Assembly: GCF_003314435.2 (NCBI RefSeq) | Contig: NZ_QNVY02000006.1 | Location: 124,001 to 188,000, forward strand | DNA: 64,000 nt | Reading direction: 5' to 3' | Source of the DNA: Flavobacterium petrolei | Lineage (GTDB): Bacteria; Bacteroidota; Bacteroidia; Flavobacteriales; Flavobacteriaceae | Shown here: positions 39,102-47,130 of the stretch, one piece after another | Numbering within the stretch: position 1 is the stretch's first letter | How the letters are laid out: the number at the start of each line of letters is the position of its first letter | Position numbers and translations under genes: made by a program | Notes under the pieces: model-generated | What the model was told of the DNA's origin: nothing | The model's database searches: none | The model's input: the letters and a program-made list of their open reading frames with translations, nothing else

Positions 39102-40385
39102 TTGAATACAAATATAAAAATAGCAGTTATAGGGCTGGGTTACGTAGGTCTGCCTTTGGCAAGGCTTTTCGCGACCAAGTATGCTGTAGTAGGATTTGAT
39201 ATTAATCAGTCGAGAATAGCAGCGCTTGCTGCTGGAAATGATACCACACTTGAAATTGATGATGCAACTTTGCAGCGTGTTTTACGCCCTGCACCAAGTA
39301 ATGAAGTTGGGCTTTATTGCACTGCTACTTTAGCTGATATTGCCGATTGTAATTATTATATCATTACAGTTCCAACTCCGGTAGATAAGAACAATCGTCC
39401 TGATTTGACTCCTTTGTTTAAGTCCAGTGAAAGCGTAGCTTCTGTTTTAAAGAAAGGGGATATTGTTATTTATGAATCTACTGTTTATCCAGGTGTTACT
39501 GAAGAGGAATGTGTTCCTGTTCTTGAAAAATATTCGGGATTAAAATTCAATGTTGATTTTTATGCCGGCTATTCGCCAGAGCGTATCAATCCGGGAGACA
39601 AGGAACATACCGTAGAGAAAATTTTGAAAGTCACTTCTGGATCCACTCCGGAAACAGGGCATAAAGTAGATCAGCTGTATCAATCGGTAATTACAGCCGG
39701 GACGTACTTAGCCCCATCGATAAAAGTAGCCGAAGCAGCCAAAGTAATTGAGAATTCACAACGAGACATTAATATTGCTTTTGTGAATGAATTGGCAAAA
39801 ATATTTAATCTTTTAGAAATTGACACACATGCGGTTTTAGAGGCTGCGGGAACTAAATGGAATTTTTTACCTTTTAAACCGGGTTTAGTTGGTGGACATT
39901 GTATCGGTGTTGATCCTTATTATCTGGCTCAAAAAGCCCAAGAAAAAGGATATCATCCTGAAATTATACTTGCAGGACGCCGTTTGAATGATAGTATGGG
40001 AGAATATGTAGCGTCTCAAGTAGTGAAATTAATGATAAAAAAAGGCATAATCGTTAATGGTGCCAGTTTGTTGATGCTGGGAATCACTTTTAAAGAAAAT
40101 TGTCCAGATGTACGCAACACTAAAATAGTTGATGTCATTAAAGCTTTGGCTGATTATGGTATTCAAATTACAATATATGATCCTTGGGCCAATCCAGTTG
40201 AGGTACAACGGGAGTACAATTTGACTACCACAACTACGCTTCCTATTGAATCTTTTGATGCGGTTGTTTTAGGGGTGTCTCACACTGTATTTCAAGATTT
40301 GGATTTCTCATTATTGCAACATGAAAAGAGTTTGTTGTATGATGTTAAAGGAATTTTAGGAGATCGAGCGGATGGACGTTTGTAG
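39102..40385 (+). CDS. UDP-N-acetylhexosamine dehydrogenase, WbpO/TviB-like
   Basis: Nucleotide-sugar dehydrogenase of 427 residues, predicted to oxidise UDP-GlcNAc or UDP-GalNAc to the uronate. IAVIGLGYVGLPLARLFA binds NAD. TVPTPVDKNNRPDLTPL, ESTVYPGVTEEECVP and GYSPERINPGD are typical of the WbpO/TviB/WecC clade. The catalytic cysteine lies in GGHCIGVDPYYLAQKA. The start is TTG: the frame has no ATG between there and the Rossmann motif, and the resulting MNTNIKIAVIGLGYV has the expected N-terminal length. A GTG or TTG start is uncommon among its neighbours and may reduce expression. With the C4-epimerase at 36393 it suggests HexNAcA in the polymer. Confidence 0.9.
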   Translation: MNTNIKIAVIGLGYVGLPLARLFATKYAVVGFDINQSRIAALAAGNDTTLEIDDATLQRVLRPAPSNEVGLYCTATLADIADCNYYIITVPTPVDKNNRPDLTPLFKSSESVASVLKKGDIVIYESTVYPGVTEEECVPVLEKYSGLKFNVDFYAGYSPERINPGDKEHTVEKILKVTSGSTPETGHKVDQLYQSVITAGTYLAPSIKVAEAAKVIENSQRDINIAFVNELAKIFNLLEIDTHAVLEAAGTKWNFLPFKPGLVGGHCIGVDPYYLAQKAQEKGYHPEIILAGRRLNDSMGEYVASQVVKLMIKKGIIVNGASLLMLGITFKENCPDVRNTKIVDVIKALADYGIQITIYDPWANPVEVQREYNLTTTTTLPIESFDAVVLGVSHTVFQDLDFSLLQHEKSLLYDVKGILGDRADGRL

Positions 40386-40500
40386 CATCATGCTTGCCGT
40401 TCGAATCCATTTTAGTAAGCCTATTCGTTTTGTTGTGGTTAAGAAGTTTTGGTCTTTTATAGTAATAAAAAAAAGTTTGCAAATTATATAAAGCGTAATT

Positions 40501-41508
40501 ATGAAAAAAACAAATGCAGTTACTCACGTAATACTTACGGGAGGAGTTGGAAGCAGGTTATGGCCTTTATCACGCAAAAGCCAACCGAAACAATATTTGG
40601 ATTTGTTTGACGGCAAATCTTTGTTTGAAATGACTGTTGAAAGAAATCGTAATTTGGTGGATACTGTTATGGTTGTGGGTAATACCGATAATTGCCATTT
40701 GAGTAAAAAGGTTTTAGAAAAATCAGCTACAGCTTATGTTGATATTATTGAATCAACTCCAAGAAACACAGCTGCTGCAATCGCTTTTGCCGCATTTGCT
40801 TCTGATCCTGATACTGTGTTAATTGTTACCCCTTCTGATCATATTATCGATGAAATGGAGCGCTATGAGCAATCCATTAAAGAGGCGGTTGAAAAAGCCT
40901 CCAGAGGTTATATTGTTACTTTTGGTATTATTCCCACTAAACCAGAAACGGGATACGGTTATATTGAGCGTAAAGGAGAGGATGTTCTTTCTTTCAGAGA
41001 AAAACCAAATAAAGTATCAGCTAGAGATTTTATAGAAAAAGGTAATTTTTTGTGGAACAGTGGTATGTTTTGTTTTAAAGCAGGTGTCTTTTTGGAAGAA
41101 TTAAAATTATTTAACCCAGAAGTTTATGAAAAATCGAAAATTGCTTGGGATACTAATATAGATGGAAAATTAGATTTGGACTTATCACTTGCCATTCCTT
41201 CTATCAGTGTTGATTATGCTGTGATGGAACGCAGCAGGAAAATAAAAGTAGTCTCCTCTGAATTTACGTGGTCTGATTTAGGGTCTTTTGAATCGGTTTA
41301 TGATTATTTAGTGTCAAAAGGTCATGACGTAGACGCCCATGGAAATATGGTGATTGGGACCGCTGTTTATACTGCTTTTGTAGGGCTAAAGAATACAATC
41401 TTTGTTTCTACCGAGTCAGCTAATTTAATTTTGCAGAAAGAAAGTTCACAGGAAGTCAAGAATGTTTATAACGAATTGGAAAGAAAGAAATCTCATTTGT
41501 TAGAGTAA
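40501..41508 (+). CDS. manC: Mannose-1-phosphate guanylyltransferase (first copy)
   Basis: Makes GDP-mannose from mannose-1-phosphate and GTP, 335 residues. The N-terminal VILTGGVGSRLWPLSRKSQPKQYL is the nucleotidyltransferase signature, split here by a normal GG pair. PRNTAAAIAFAA, VTPSDHII, GYGYIERKGE, FLWNSGMFCFKA and the SVDYAVMERS metal site follow. It lacks the C-terminal cupin (phosphomannose isomerase) domain of bifunctional ManC. A second, diverged copy is at 61670. It is the last biosynthetic gene of the left part of the locus, before the repeat array. Confidence 0.93.
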   Translation: MKKTNAVTHVILTGGVGSRLWPLSRKSQPKQYLDLFDGKSLFEMTVERNRNLVDTVMVVGNTDNCHLSKKVLEKSATAYVDIIESTPRNTAAAIAFAAFASDPDTVLIVTPSDHIIDEMERYEQSIKEAVEKASRGYIVTFGIIPTKPETGYGYIERKGEDVLSFREKPNKVSARDFIEKGNFLWNSGMFCFKAGVFLEELKLFNPEVYEKSKIAWDTNIDGKLDLDLSLAIPSISVDYAVMERSRKIKVVSSEFTWSDLGSFESVYDYLVSKGHDVDAHGNMVIGTAVYTAFVGLKNTIFVSTESANLILQKESSQEVKNVYNELERKKSHLLE

Positions 41509-41586
41509 AGCAAATCGTTTATTAGGTTTCTTAATCCTAAATCCGTTGGTTGTTCTTAATGTCTTTTTATACAAGTGTTGTTCCAG

Positions 41587-41640
41587 TTTTGTAAAAATAG
41601 TTGAACTGACGTTACTTTTGGTTTGAGAAGTTCTGATTGC
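41587..41640 (+). repeat. Relic of the array repeat upstream of the GIY-YIG gene
   Basis: The block aligns with the second half of the long (96-bp) array unit. TTTTGTAAAAATAG corresponds to TTTTATAAAAACAC, TTGAACTGACG to TCGAACTGACG, and GAGAAGTTCTG to GAGAAGTTTTG. The distance from GAACTGACG to GAGAAG is 22 bases here and 23 in the array. The array proper starts about 450 bases further on, beyond the nuclease gene, so this gene is flanked by related repeat sequence on both sides. Confidence 0.6.
41588..41620 (+). promoter_or_regulatory. Possible promoter of the GIY-YIG gene inside the repeat relic
   Basis: TTTG (41588-41591) and TACTTTTG (41613-41620) are 21 bases apart, close to the phylum consensus. 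Both boxes lie in the relic, so the promoter would derive from the repeat. Confidence 0.4.
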
Positions 41641-41679
41641 ACGATAAAATTTTATAATTTGTACTTAACAAAAAATAAA

Positions 41680-41976
41680 ATGAAGCAGTCCTATGTATAC
41701 ATTATAAAATGCTCAGGTGGTAGTTATTACACAGGTGTTACAAGTAATTTATCTAGTAGATTATACAAACATAATTCTGGATTCTATCCTGATTGCTATA
41801 CTTTTAATAAAAGACCATTGGAATTAGTTTTCTATTGTGAGTTTACAGATATAAACATAGCTATAGAAAAAGAAAAGCAAATCAAGAAGTGGTCGAAAAT
41901 TAAGAAAGAAGCTTTAATTAATGGGGAATTTGAGTCATTAATTAACTTAGCTAAAAAGAGATTTCATAAAGGATGA
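41680..41976 (+). CDS. Small GIY-YIG endonuclease-domain protein
   Basis: Single-domain GIY-YIG protein of 98 residues (UvrC N-terminal-like, YhbQ/COG2827 type). The start chosen gives MKQSYVYIIKCSGG. The motif pair is VYI (6-8) and YTG (17-19), a mild variant of GIY...YIG. Arg27 in LSSRLYKH is the expected catalytic arginine, and a glutamate in AIEKEKQIKKW (63 or 65) the metal ligand. No DNA-binding domain is attached. It is not part of sugar metabolism and looks inserted between manC and the rest of the locus. Repeat-family sequence lies on both sides: a relic just upstream, an inverted element from 42000 and the array after it. It may therefore be a nuclease associated with those repeats. 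Alternatively it is an ordinary repair-type orphan. Confidence 0.85.
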   Translation: MKQSYVYIIKCSGGSYYTGVTSNLSSRLYKHNSGFYPDCYTFNKRPLELVFYCEFTDINIAIEKEKQIKKWSKIKKEALINGEFESLINLAKKRFHKG

Positions 41977-41994
41977 ATTCTCAATCGGCGGATA

Positions 41995-42093
41995 TTCGTC
42001 ACTTCGAGTGTTTTGGCTGGAGGAAGTTGTTTACATAAAATAGTATGTTAGCCAAAATGCATCGAGAAGTTTTGATTACAGATGGTTCTCGAT
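41995..42093 (+). repeat. Inverted single element with array-type ends and a different core
   Basis: It begins CGTCACTTCGAGTGTTTT and ends AAAATGCATCGAGAAG, the reverse-complement orientation of the array units' ends. Its inner stem is TTTTGGCT (42011-42018) with AGCCAAAA (42050-42057), whereas the array units use TTTTTATAAA with TTTATAAAAA. It then continues with ATCGAGAA (42061) and TTCTCGAT (42086), the second dyad of the family. Shared ends around exchangeable cores suggest a family of palindromic elements. Confidence 0.65.
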
Positions 42094-43374
42094 ACATTTT
42101 TATGAAGCCGCTGTCGCTATTTTATAAAAACACTCGAACTGACGGGTTCTCGATACATTTTTATAAAGCCGCTGTCGCTATTTTATAAAAACACTCGAAC
42201 TGACGGGTTCTCGATACATTTTTATAAAGCCGCTGTCGCTATTTTATAAAAACACTCGAACTGACGGGTCGTTGGATCTCGAGAAGTTTTGGATGTGCAA
42301 CTGTTCTCGATACATTTTTATAAAGCCGCTGTCGCTATTTTATAAACACACTCGAACTGACGGGTTCTCGATACGTTTTTATAAAGTCGCTATCGCTATT
42401 TTATAAAAACACTCGAACTGACGGGTTCTTGATACATTTTTATAAAGCCGCTGTCGCTATTTTATAAAAACACTCGAACTGACGGGTTCTTGATACATTT
42501 TTATAAAGCCGCTGTCGCTATTTTATAAACACACTCGAACTGACGGGTTCTCGATACATTTTTATAAAGTCGCTATCGCTATTTTATAAAAACACTCGAA
42601 CTGACGGGTTCTTGATACATTTTTATAAAGCCGCTGTCGCTATTTTATAAAAACACTCGAAATGACGGGTCGTTGGATCTCGAGCAGTTTTGGATGTGCA
42701 ACTGTTCTCGATACATTTTTATAAAGCCGCTGTCGCTATTTTATAAAAGCACTCGAACTGACGGGTCGTTGGATCTCGAGCAGTTTTGGATGCACAACTG
42801 TTCTCGATACATTTTTATAAAGCCGCTGTCGCTATTTTATAAAAACACTCGAACTGACGGGTCGTTGGATCTCGAGAAGTTTTGGATGTACAACTGTTCT
42901 CGATACATTTTATAAAGCCGCTGTCGCTATTTTATAAAAACACTCGAACTGACGGGTTCTCGATACATTTTTATAAAGCCGCTGTCGCTATTTTATAAAA
43001 ATACTCGAACTGACGGTTCGTTGGATATCGAGAAGTTTTGGATGTACAACTGTTCTCGATACGTTTTTATAAAGCCGCTGTCGCTATTTTATAAAAACAC
43101 TCGAACTGACGGGTTCTCGATACATTTTTATAAAGCCGCTGTCGCTATTTTATAAAAATACTCGAACTGACGGTTCGTTGGATATCGAGAAGTTTTGGAT
43201 GTACAACTGTTCTCGATACGTTTTTATAAAGCCGCTGTCGCTATTTTATAAAAACACTCGAACTGACGGGTTCTCGATACGTTTTTATAAAGCCGCTGTC
43301 GCTATTTTATAAAAACACTCGAACTGACGGGTTCTCGATACATTTTATAAAGCACTGACGCTATTTTATAAAAT
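42086..43374. repeat. Tandem array of about 18 palindromic units (61 bp, six extended to about 96 bp)
   Basis: The short unit runs from TTCTCGATACATTTTTATAA through GCCGCTGTCGC and TATTTTATAAAAACACTCG to AACTGACGGG, with a period of exactly 61 bases at 42086, 42147 and 42208. Each unit has the dyad TTTTTATAAA/TTTATAAAAA around a GCCGCTGTCGC core. Six units carry a 35-base insert (CGTTGGATCTCGAGAAG then TTTTGGATG), starting near 42269, 42671, 42766, 42866, 43020 and 43176. The insert gives a second dyad, TATCGAGAA/TTCTCGATA in its best copies. Variants (GCTATCGC for GCTGTCGC, TACGTT for TACATT, ACACAC for AACAC) recur in non-adjacent units. The last unit is degenerate. There are no unique spacers, so it is not a CRISPR. 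Reading frames through it have no coding character. Confidence 0.95.
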
Positions 43375-43489
43375 TGCTTACTGTGGTTTTTTGTGGTTTT
43401 TGATTCTGTTGAGGAGTTAAAAAAATTGTACTGAGGCATTGGAATATAGTTCCTTTGAAAAAATAAAAAATTAATCAATACTGGAAAAT

Positions 43490-43960
43490 ATGAGTTGGTA
43501 CGTTGTATACACTAAACCCAAATGGGAGAAAAAAGTGGCGGAGCGATTGACTGAAATGGGAGTCGTTGCCTATTGTCCTTTGATTGCAAAAATTAGTCAA
43601 TGGTCCGACCGTAAAAAAAAGGTCATGGTGCCTTTGTTTAATTCTTATATTTTTGTTCAGATAGCGGATAAAGATCGGAGTCAGGTTTTTGAAATACCTG
43701 GGGCTATTCGCTATTTGTTTTGGTTAGGAAAACCAGCAGTAGTTAAAGATATTGAAATTGAAGCCATTCAGAATTGGCTTTCGGCACCGGAAACATTTGA
43801 AATTGCTATAGAAACTTGGCGTAAAGGGGATAAAATTGTTTTGGAGTCGGGGCCATTTATAGATCAAGAGGCTGTTGTGCAAGAGGTCAAGCAGAGCCAT
43901 TACCTACTGGTGTTGGAATCTTTGGGCTGCGTGCTTAAAGTAGAAAAAAAACAATTGTAA
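43490..43960 (+). CDS. UpxY-family transcription antiterminator (NusG paralogue)
   Basis: NusG-like regulator of 156 residues that in Bacteroides binds RNA polymerase and lets it read through the long polysaccharide operon it heads. MSWYVVYTKPKWEKKVAERL and VPLFNSYIFVQI are the NGN-domain hallmarks. IPGAIRYLFWLGKPAVV follows. A short KOW-like segment (KGDKIVLESGPFIDQEAVV) sits in the C-terminal third. It stands alone between the repeat array and a 746-base untranslated region, upstream of the exporter, Wzz and sugar genes, exactly the arrangement expected of UpxY. No UpxZ-type inhibitor gene is next to it. Confidence 0.92.
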   Translation: MSWYVVYTKPKWEKKVAERLTEMGVVAYCPLIAKISQWSDRKKKVMVPLFNSYIFVQIADKDRSQVFEIPGAIRYLFWLGKPAVVKDIEIEAIQNWLSAPETFEIAIETWRKGDKIVLESGPFIDQEAVVQEVKQSHYLLVLESLGCVLKVEKKQL

Positions 43961-44087
43961 AAGCTTCTTGCTGTGTTTTGCGTTTGTATATAGGAGTCAC
44001 AAGTGCTTTGGATTCATAAGATTTTATAGCTTGACCACTTCGATTTCGCACTGTTTAGAAGGCTATAATATTAGATATACTAATATA

Positions 44088-44109
44088 GGGAAGTTTTCCC
44101 TTTTTTTTT
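44088..44109 (+). terminator. Intrinsic terminator downstream of the UpxY gene
   Basis: GGGAA-GTT-TTCCC followed by nine T. It lies about 130 bases after the UpxY stop codon and about 600 bases before the exporter gene. It would separate regulator and operon unless antitermination occurs. Confidence 0.75.
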
Positions 44110-44424
44110 AAATGGCTGTTTCAGTCCAAAAACAGGTCTCTTCAGTTCTTTTTTTTAGTATCTCTAATGTGTTTCGTTTTTTTAATTTATTGCTATTTTA
44201 CAATTTTTATTAATTGTATCCAACAGCTTATTCAATAGAAATACTGTCAATGTATCCAGAAGTACTATTTTGTTAGCTCTATAAGTGAATTCGTATCAAT
44301 TGGATATTTTAGTATATCTTTTATTTTGTAATATGCAAGAAAAATCACTTTAAAACGAAGGACTTTTTTTATATAAAACTGTGAATTTTGTAAACAAAAT
44401 TTATAATAGTCTAATTATTTACTA

Positions 44425-44432
44425 TAAATTTG
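44425..44432 (+). promoter_or_regulatory. -7-like element in the exporter leader
   Basis: TAAATTTG fits TAnnTTTG. A transcript from here would have a leader of about 265 bases before the exporter ATG. No -33 box sits at 19-21 bases, so the call is weak. Confidence 0.4.
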
Positions 44433-44706
44433 CCGTTTTATATCTAGCGCAAATTCCTAATTGGGACTTGCAACGGCGAAGCCATATCACGTGGTGATTT
44501 TTGAAAACAATATAAAGATAAAAAATGCGTACTAGTACTTGTTAGCAATGATTATTTCGCTTTGAGTGTTTTAAAAGAAATTAAAATCAGAAATGTAATT
44601 GTATCGTTACAGTACATTTTTACTCTCTTTTTTATTCCAGACTTCACATTGCTTTCCTACTATTAATTGCCAATAATTGCGCAGCATAAATTTACACACC
44701 CATTTT

Positions 44707-47130
44707 ATGAAAAAAATAATTACTGTTCTTGTCCTTTTTATCGCTTTTTTCTATTCGACTACTTCGGTAGGTCAAGATTTATTAAAGAGTACCGATTTAA
44801 GTACGCTTAAAGCGGATAATTTATCCGATGGTGATATTTCAAAAATAAAAACGCAGTTGCAGTCGAATAATTTGACTATTGAACAAGCTGAGCCTATGGC
44901 TTTGGCAAAAGGAATGCCCGCAGCTGAATTTGCTAAATTGAAAATTCGTTTGCAGCAAACCAATGGAGCAGCTTCTGGAGTAAGTGGTGATTCAGAGAAT
45001 GAAGCAGCTACAAAAGAGCTTAGCAGAAAACAAGAAAAAATTGTCAATACGAAGGTAAAAGATACTGTTAATGCGTTAATCTTTGGTTCAGAGCTTTTTG
45101 ACAATCCTACCTTAAATTTTGAACCTAATTTGAAATTAGCGACCCCAATGAACTATGTATTAGGGCCTGGTGATGAATTGCAAATCAGCGTTTATGGTGT
45201 TCAGGAATTTAATGCATCGGTGCCGGTTACGACAGAAGGTAAAGTTGTTATTCAATATGTAGGTCAGATTTCTGTTTCGGGGATGACTATTGAAGCGGCT
45301 ACTCAAAAGATTAAAGGTGCCATTGCGCGGGTGTATAGTACAGTTGCATCCGGTCAGTCACAGGTGGGTGTGAGTCTTAGCAGAATTAGAACAATCCGAG
45401 TAACGATAATAGGGAGTAAGCAGCCGGGAAATTATTCTATTTCCTCTTTAGCAACCGTTTACAATGCCTTGTTTTTAGGTGGAGGTCCGGGAAAGAATGG
45501 CAGTTACAGAAATATTGAATTGTTGCGAGACAATAAGGTATATAAAAATATAGATATTTATCGTTTTTTGGTTAATGGAGACCAGTCTGACAATGTAGGG
45601 CTAAAGGATAATGATGTCATTCGGATTCCGGCGTACAGTCAAAGGGTAACGGTAGAGGGTCAGGTCAAGCGTCCTGGAATTTTTGAAATGAAGAAAGGCG
45701 AGACTTTTAGTACTTTAGTGTCTTTCGCTTCCGGGTTTAATGAATTTGCTTACACGGCCTCTGTAAATGTGTTACAAAAAACGAATAAGGAATTCAAAGT
45801 AACAGATGTCAAGGAGTCTGAATTTAATACCTATAAACCGCTGTCAGGCGATGTGTTTCGCATTTCTAAAATTTTAAGTCGTTTTGAAAACCGAATTACA
45901 ATCGAGGGTGCCGTTTTTAGACCGGATACATATTCCTTTTATGAGGGCATGCGCATTTCTGACCTAATCAGCAAAGCAGATGGTTTAAAGGAAGATGCTT
46001 ACAACAATAGAGCGCGAATTATCAGGTTGCGATCCGATTTGACTACAGAAATTGTAAATGTAAATTTGGCTCAAGCCTTGTCGGGTGATTTGGATGCTGA
46101 TGTTCCCTTAAAAAGAGAAGATGTTATTACGGTTTATTCTATTTTAGATTTCGAAGAAGAATTTACCATTACCATTAATGGAGAAATAAAAAAACCAGGA
46201 GTGTATCAATATTACGATAACTTAACCCTTAATGATGTATTGGTTCAGGCAGGCGGTTTAAGTGGTTCGGCTTCTAAAAAGGTTGAAATAGCACGAATGA
46301 TACAATCAGAGGAGATCGATGATTCGAATCCTAATAAAGTAGAATTGTTTAATATCGAGATTTCAGCCACCAATAATGAGCAGGCTAAAAATTTTGCGCT
46401 GCTTCCTTTTGATGTGGTGAATATTCGAAAGATGGCGGTATACGAAAAACCTGAGATGGTTTTGGTTAGTGGAGCAGTACATTATGCCGGCAAATATGTA
46501 TTGGCCGGTAAAAAAGACCGTGTGTATGATGTGATTCAAAGAGCCGGTGGATTGACTTCGGTAGCCAATGTAGAGGGGGTACGTATCAAAAGACCCATTC
46601 AAGCCAAACAAATTGAAGATTTGGAAAATGTGAATTTGAACTTAGGTAAAAAAGACAGTATTCAAAATAAACTGGAGAAAAAATTAAAAGAAGATTTGAA
46701 ATATGCCACTATTCCTGTGGATTGGAATGCGATTGTCAAGGATCCTAAAAGTAATACTAATGTCACTTTGTTTCCGGGAGATGAAATAGAAGTGGTTGCC
46801 TTCAATGAAGGGGTTAAAGTGGCTGGAAATGTGCTGTTGACTTCGGAGATTCCGTATGACCGCAGCAAAGGATTTCGTTATTATATTAATGCTGCCGGTG
46901 GGATTGATGCTAAAGGGTGGAAGAAAAAAGCGTATATTATTTATCCAAATGGAAAAGCGGATGTAGCGAGTTCTTTCTTGTTTTTCAAAAATTACCCAAA
47001 GGTAACTCCGGGGTCGCAAATTATTGTTCCAGAAAAGCCAGAGACCAAAAAGATGAGTACGGGAGAATTTGTAAGTATAGCGGGAGTTTTGGCCAGTTTG
47101 GCTGGAGTTATTATTGCGATATTGAGGTAA
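44707..47130 (+). CDS. Large SLBB-domain polysaccharide export outer membrane protein
   Basis: Outer-membrane exporter of 807 residues. I chose the ATG giving MKKIITVLVLFIAFFYSTTS with signal cleavage near VGQ. A TTG-initiated longer form would bury the signal peptide. After a charged, helical N-terminal region (about 25-130) comes the Poly_export domain (YVLGPGDELQISVYGVQEF). Several SLBB beta-grasp repeats follow (VTVEGQVKRPGIFEMKKG, ITIEGAVFRPDTYSFYEG, ITINGEIKKPGVYQYYDN, VSGAVHYAGKYVLAGK). The C-terminus is one hydrophobic helix (VSIAGVLASLAGVIIAILR). It is three times the size of the export lipoprotein at 33100 and lacks a lipobox. First gene of the UpxY-headed unit. Confidence 0.93.
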   Translation: MKKIITVLVLFIAFFYSTTSVGQDLLKSTDLSTLKADNLSDGDISKIKTQLQSNNLTIEQAEPMALAKGMPAAEFAKLKIRLQQTNGAASGVSGDSENEAATKELSRKQEKIVNTKVKDTVNALIFGSELFDNPTLNFEPNLKLATPMNYVLGPGDELQISVYGVQEFNASVPVTTEGKVVIQYVGQISVSGMTIEAATQKIKGAIARVYSTVASGQSQVGVSLSRIRTIRVTIIGSKQPGNYSISSLATVYNALFLGGGPGKNGSYRNIELLRDNKVYKNIDIYRFLVNGDQSDNVGLKDNDVIRIPAYSQRVTVEGQVKRPGIFEMKKGETFSTLVSFASGFNEFAYTASVNVLQKTNKEFKVTDVKESEFNTYKPLSGDVFRISKILSRFENRITIEGAVFRPDTYSFYEGMRISDLISKADGLKEDAYNNRARIIRLRSDLTTEIVNVNLAQALSGDLDADVPLKREDVITVYSILDFEEEFTITINGEIKKPGVYQYYDNLTLNDVLVQAGGLSGSASKKVEIARMIQSEEIDDSNPNKVELFNIEISATNNEQAKNFALLPFDVVNIRKMAVYEKPEMVLVSGAVHYAGKYVLAGKKDRVYDVIQRAGGLTSVANVEGVRIKRPIQAKQIEDLENVNLNLGKKDSIQNKLEKKLKEDLKYATIPVDWNAIVKDPKSNTNVTLFPGDEIEVVAFNEGVKVAGNVLLTSEIPYDRSKGFRYYINAAGGIDAKGWKKKAYIIYPNGKADVASSFLFFKNYPKVTPGSQIIVPEKPETKKMSTGEFVSIAGVLASLAGVIIAILR

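Larger units (their letters stand above)
43961..44706 (+). other. Long untranslated leader between the UpxY gene and its putative operon
   Basis: These 746 bases contain no convincing gene. An intrinsic terminator lies at 44088-44109. A TAAATTTG box (44425-44432) could be a promoter within the leader. Further on, the sequence around 44450-44510 (ATTCCTAATTGGGACTTG, then AACGGCGAAGCCATATCACG) is less A/T-biased than its surroundings and includes the small dyad TCAC-GTG-GTGA. This is where an UpxY-loading site would be expected, but no known ops element was recognised. Confidence 0.5.

Noticed and set aside
41680..41976. GIY-YIG protein as UvrC or as a group I intron homing enzyme
   Set aside because: It is far too short for UvrC and has no DNA-binding modules. 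No intron structure or interrupted host gene surrounds it.
42673..42915. An 80-codon open frame inside the repeat array
   Set aside because: It only reflects the unit lengths keeping a frame open. The residues repeat with the DNA unit and the frame breaks at the 61/96-bp changes.
42086..43374. CRISPR array
   Set aside because: Units are contiguous tandem copies without unique spacers, and no cas genes are near.
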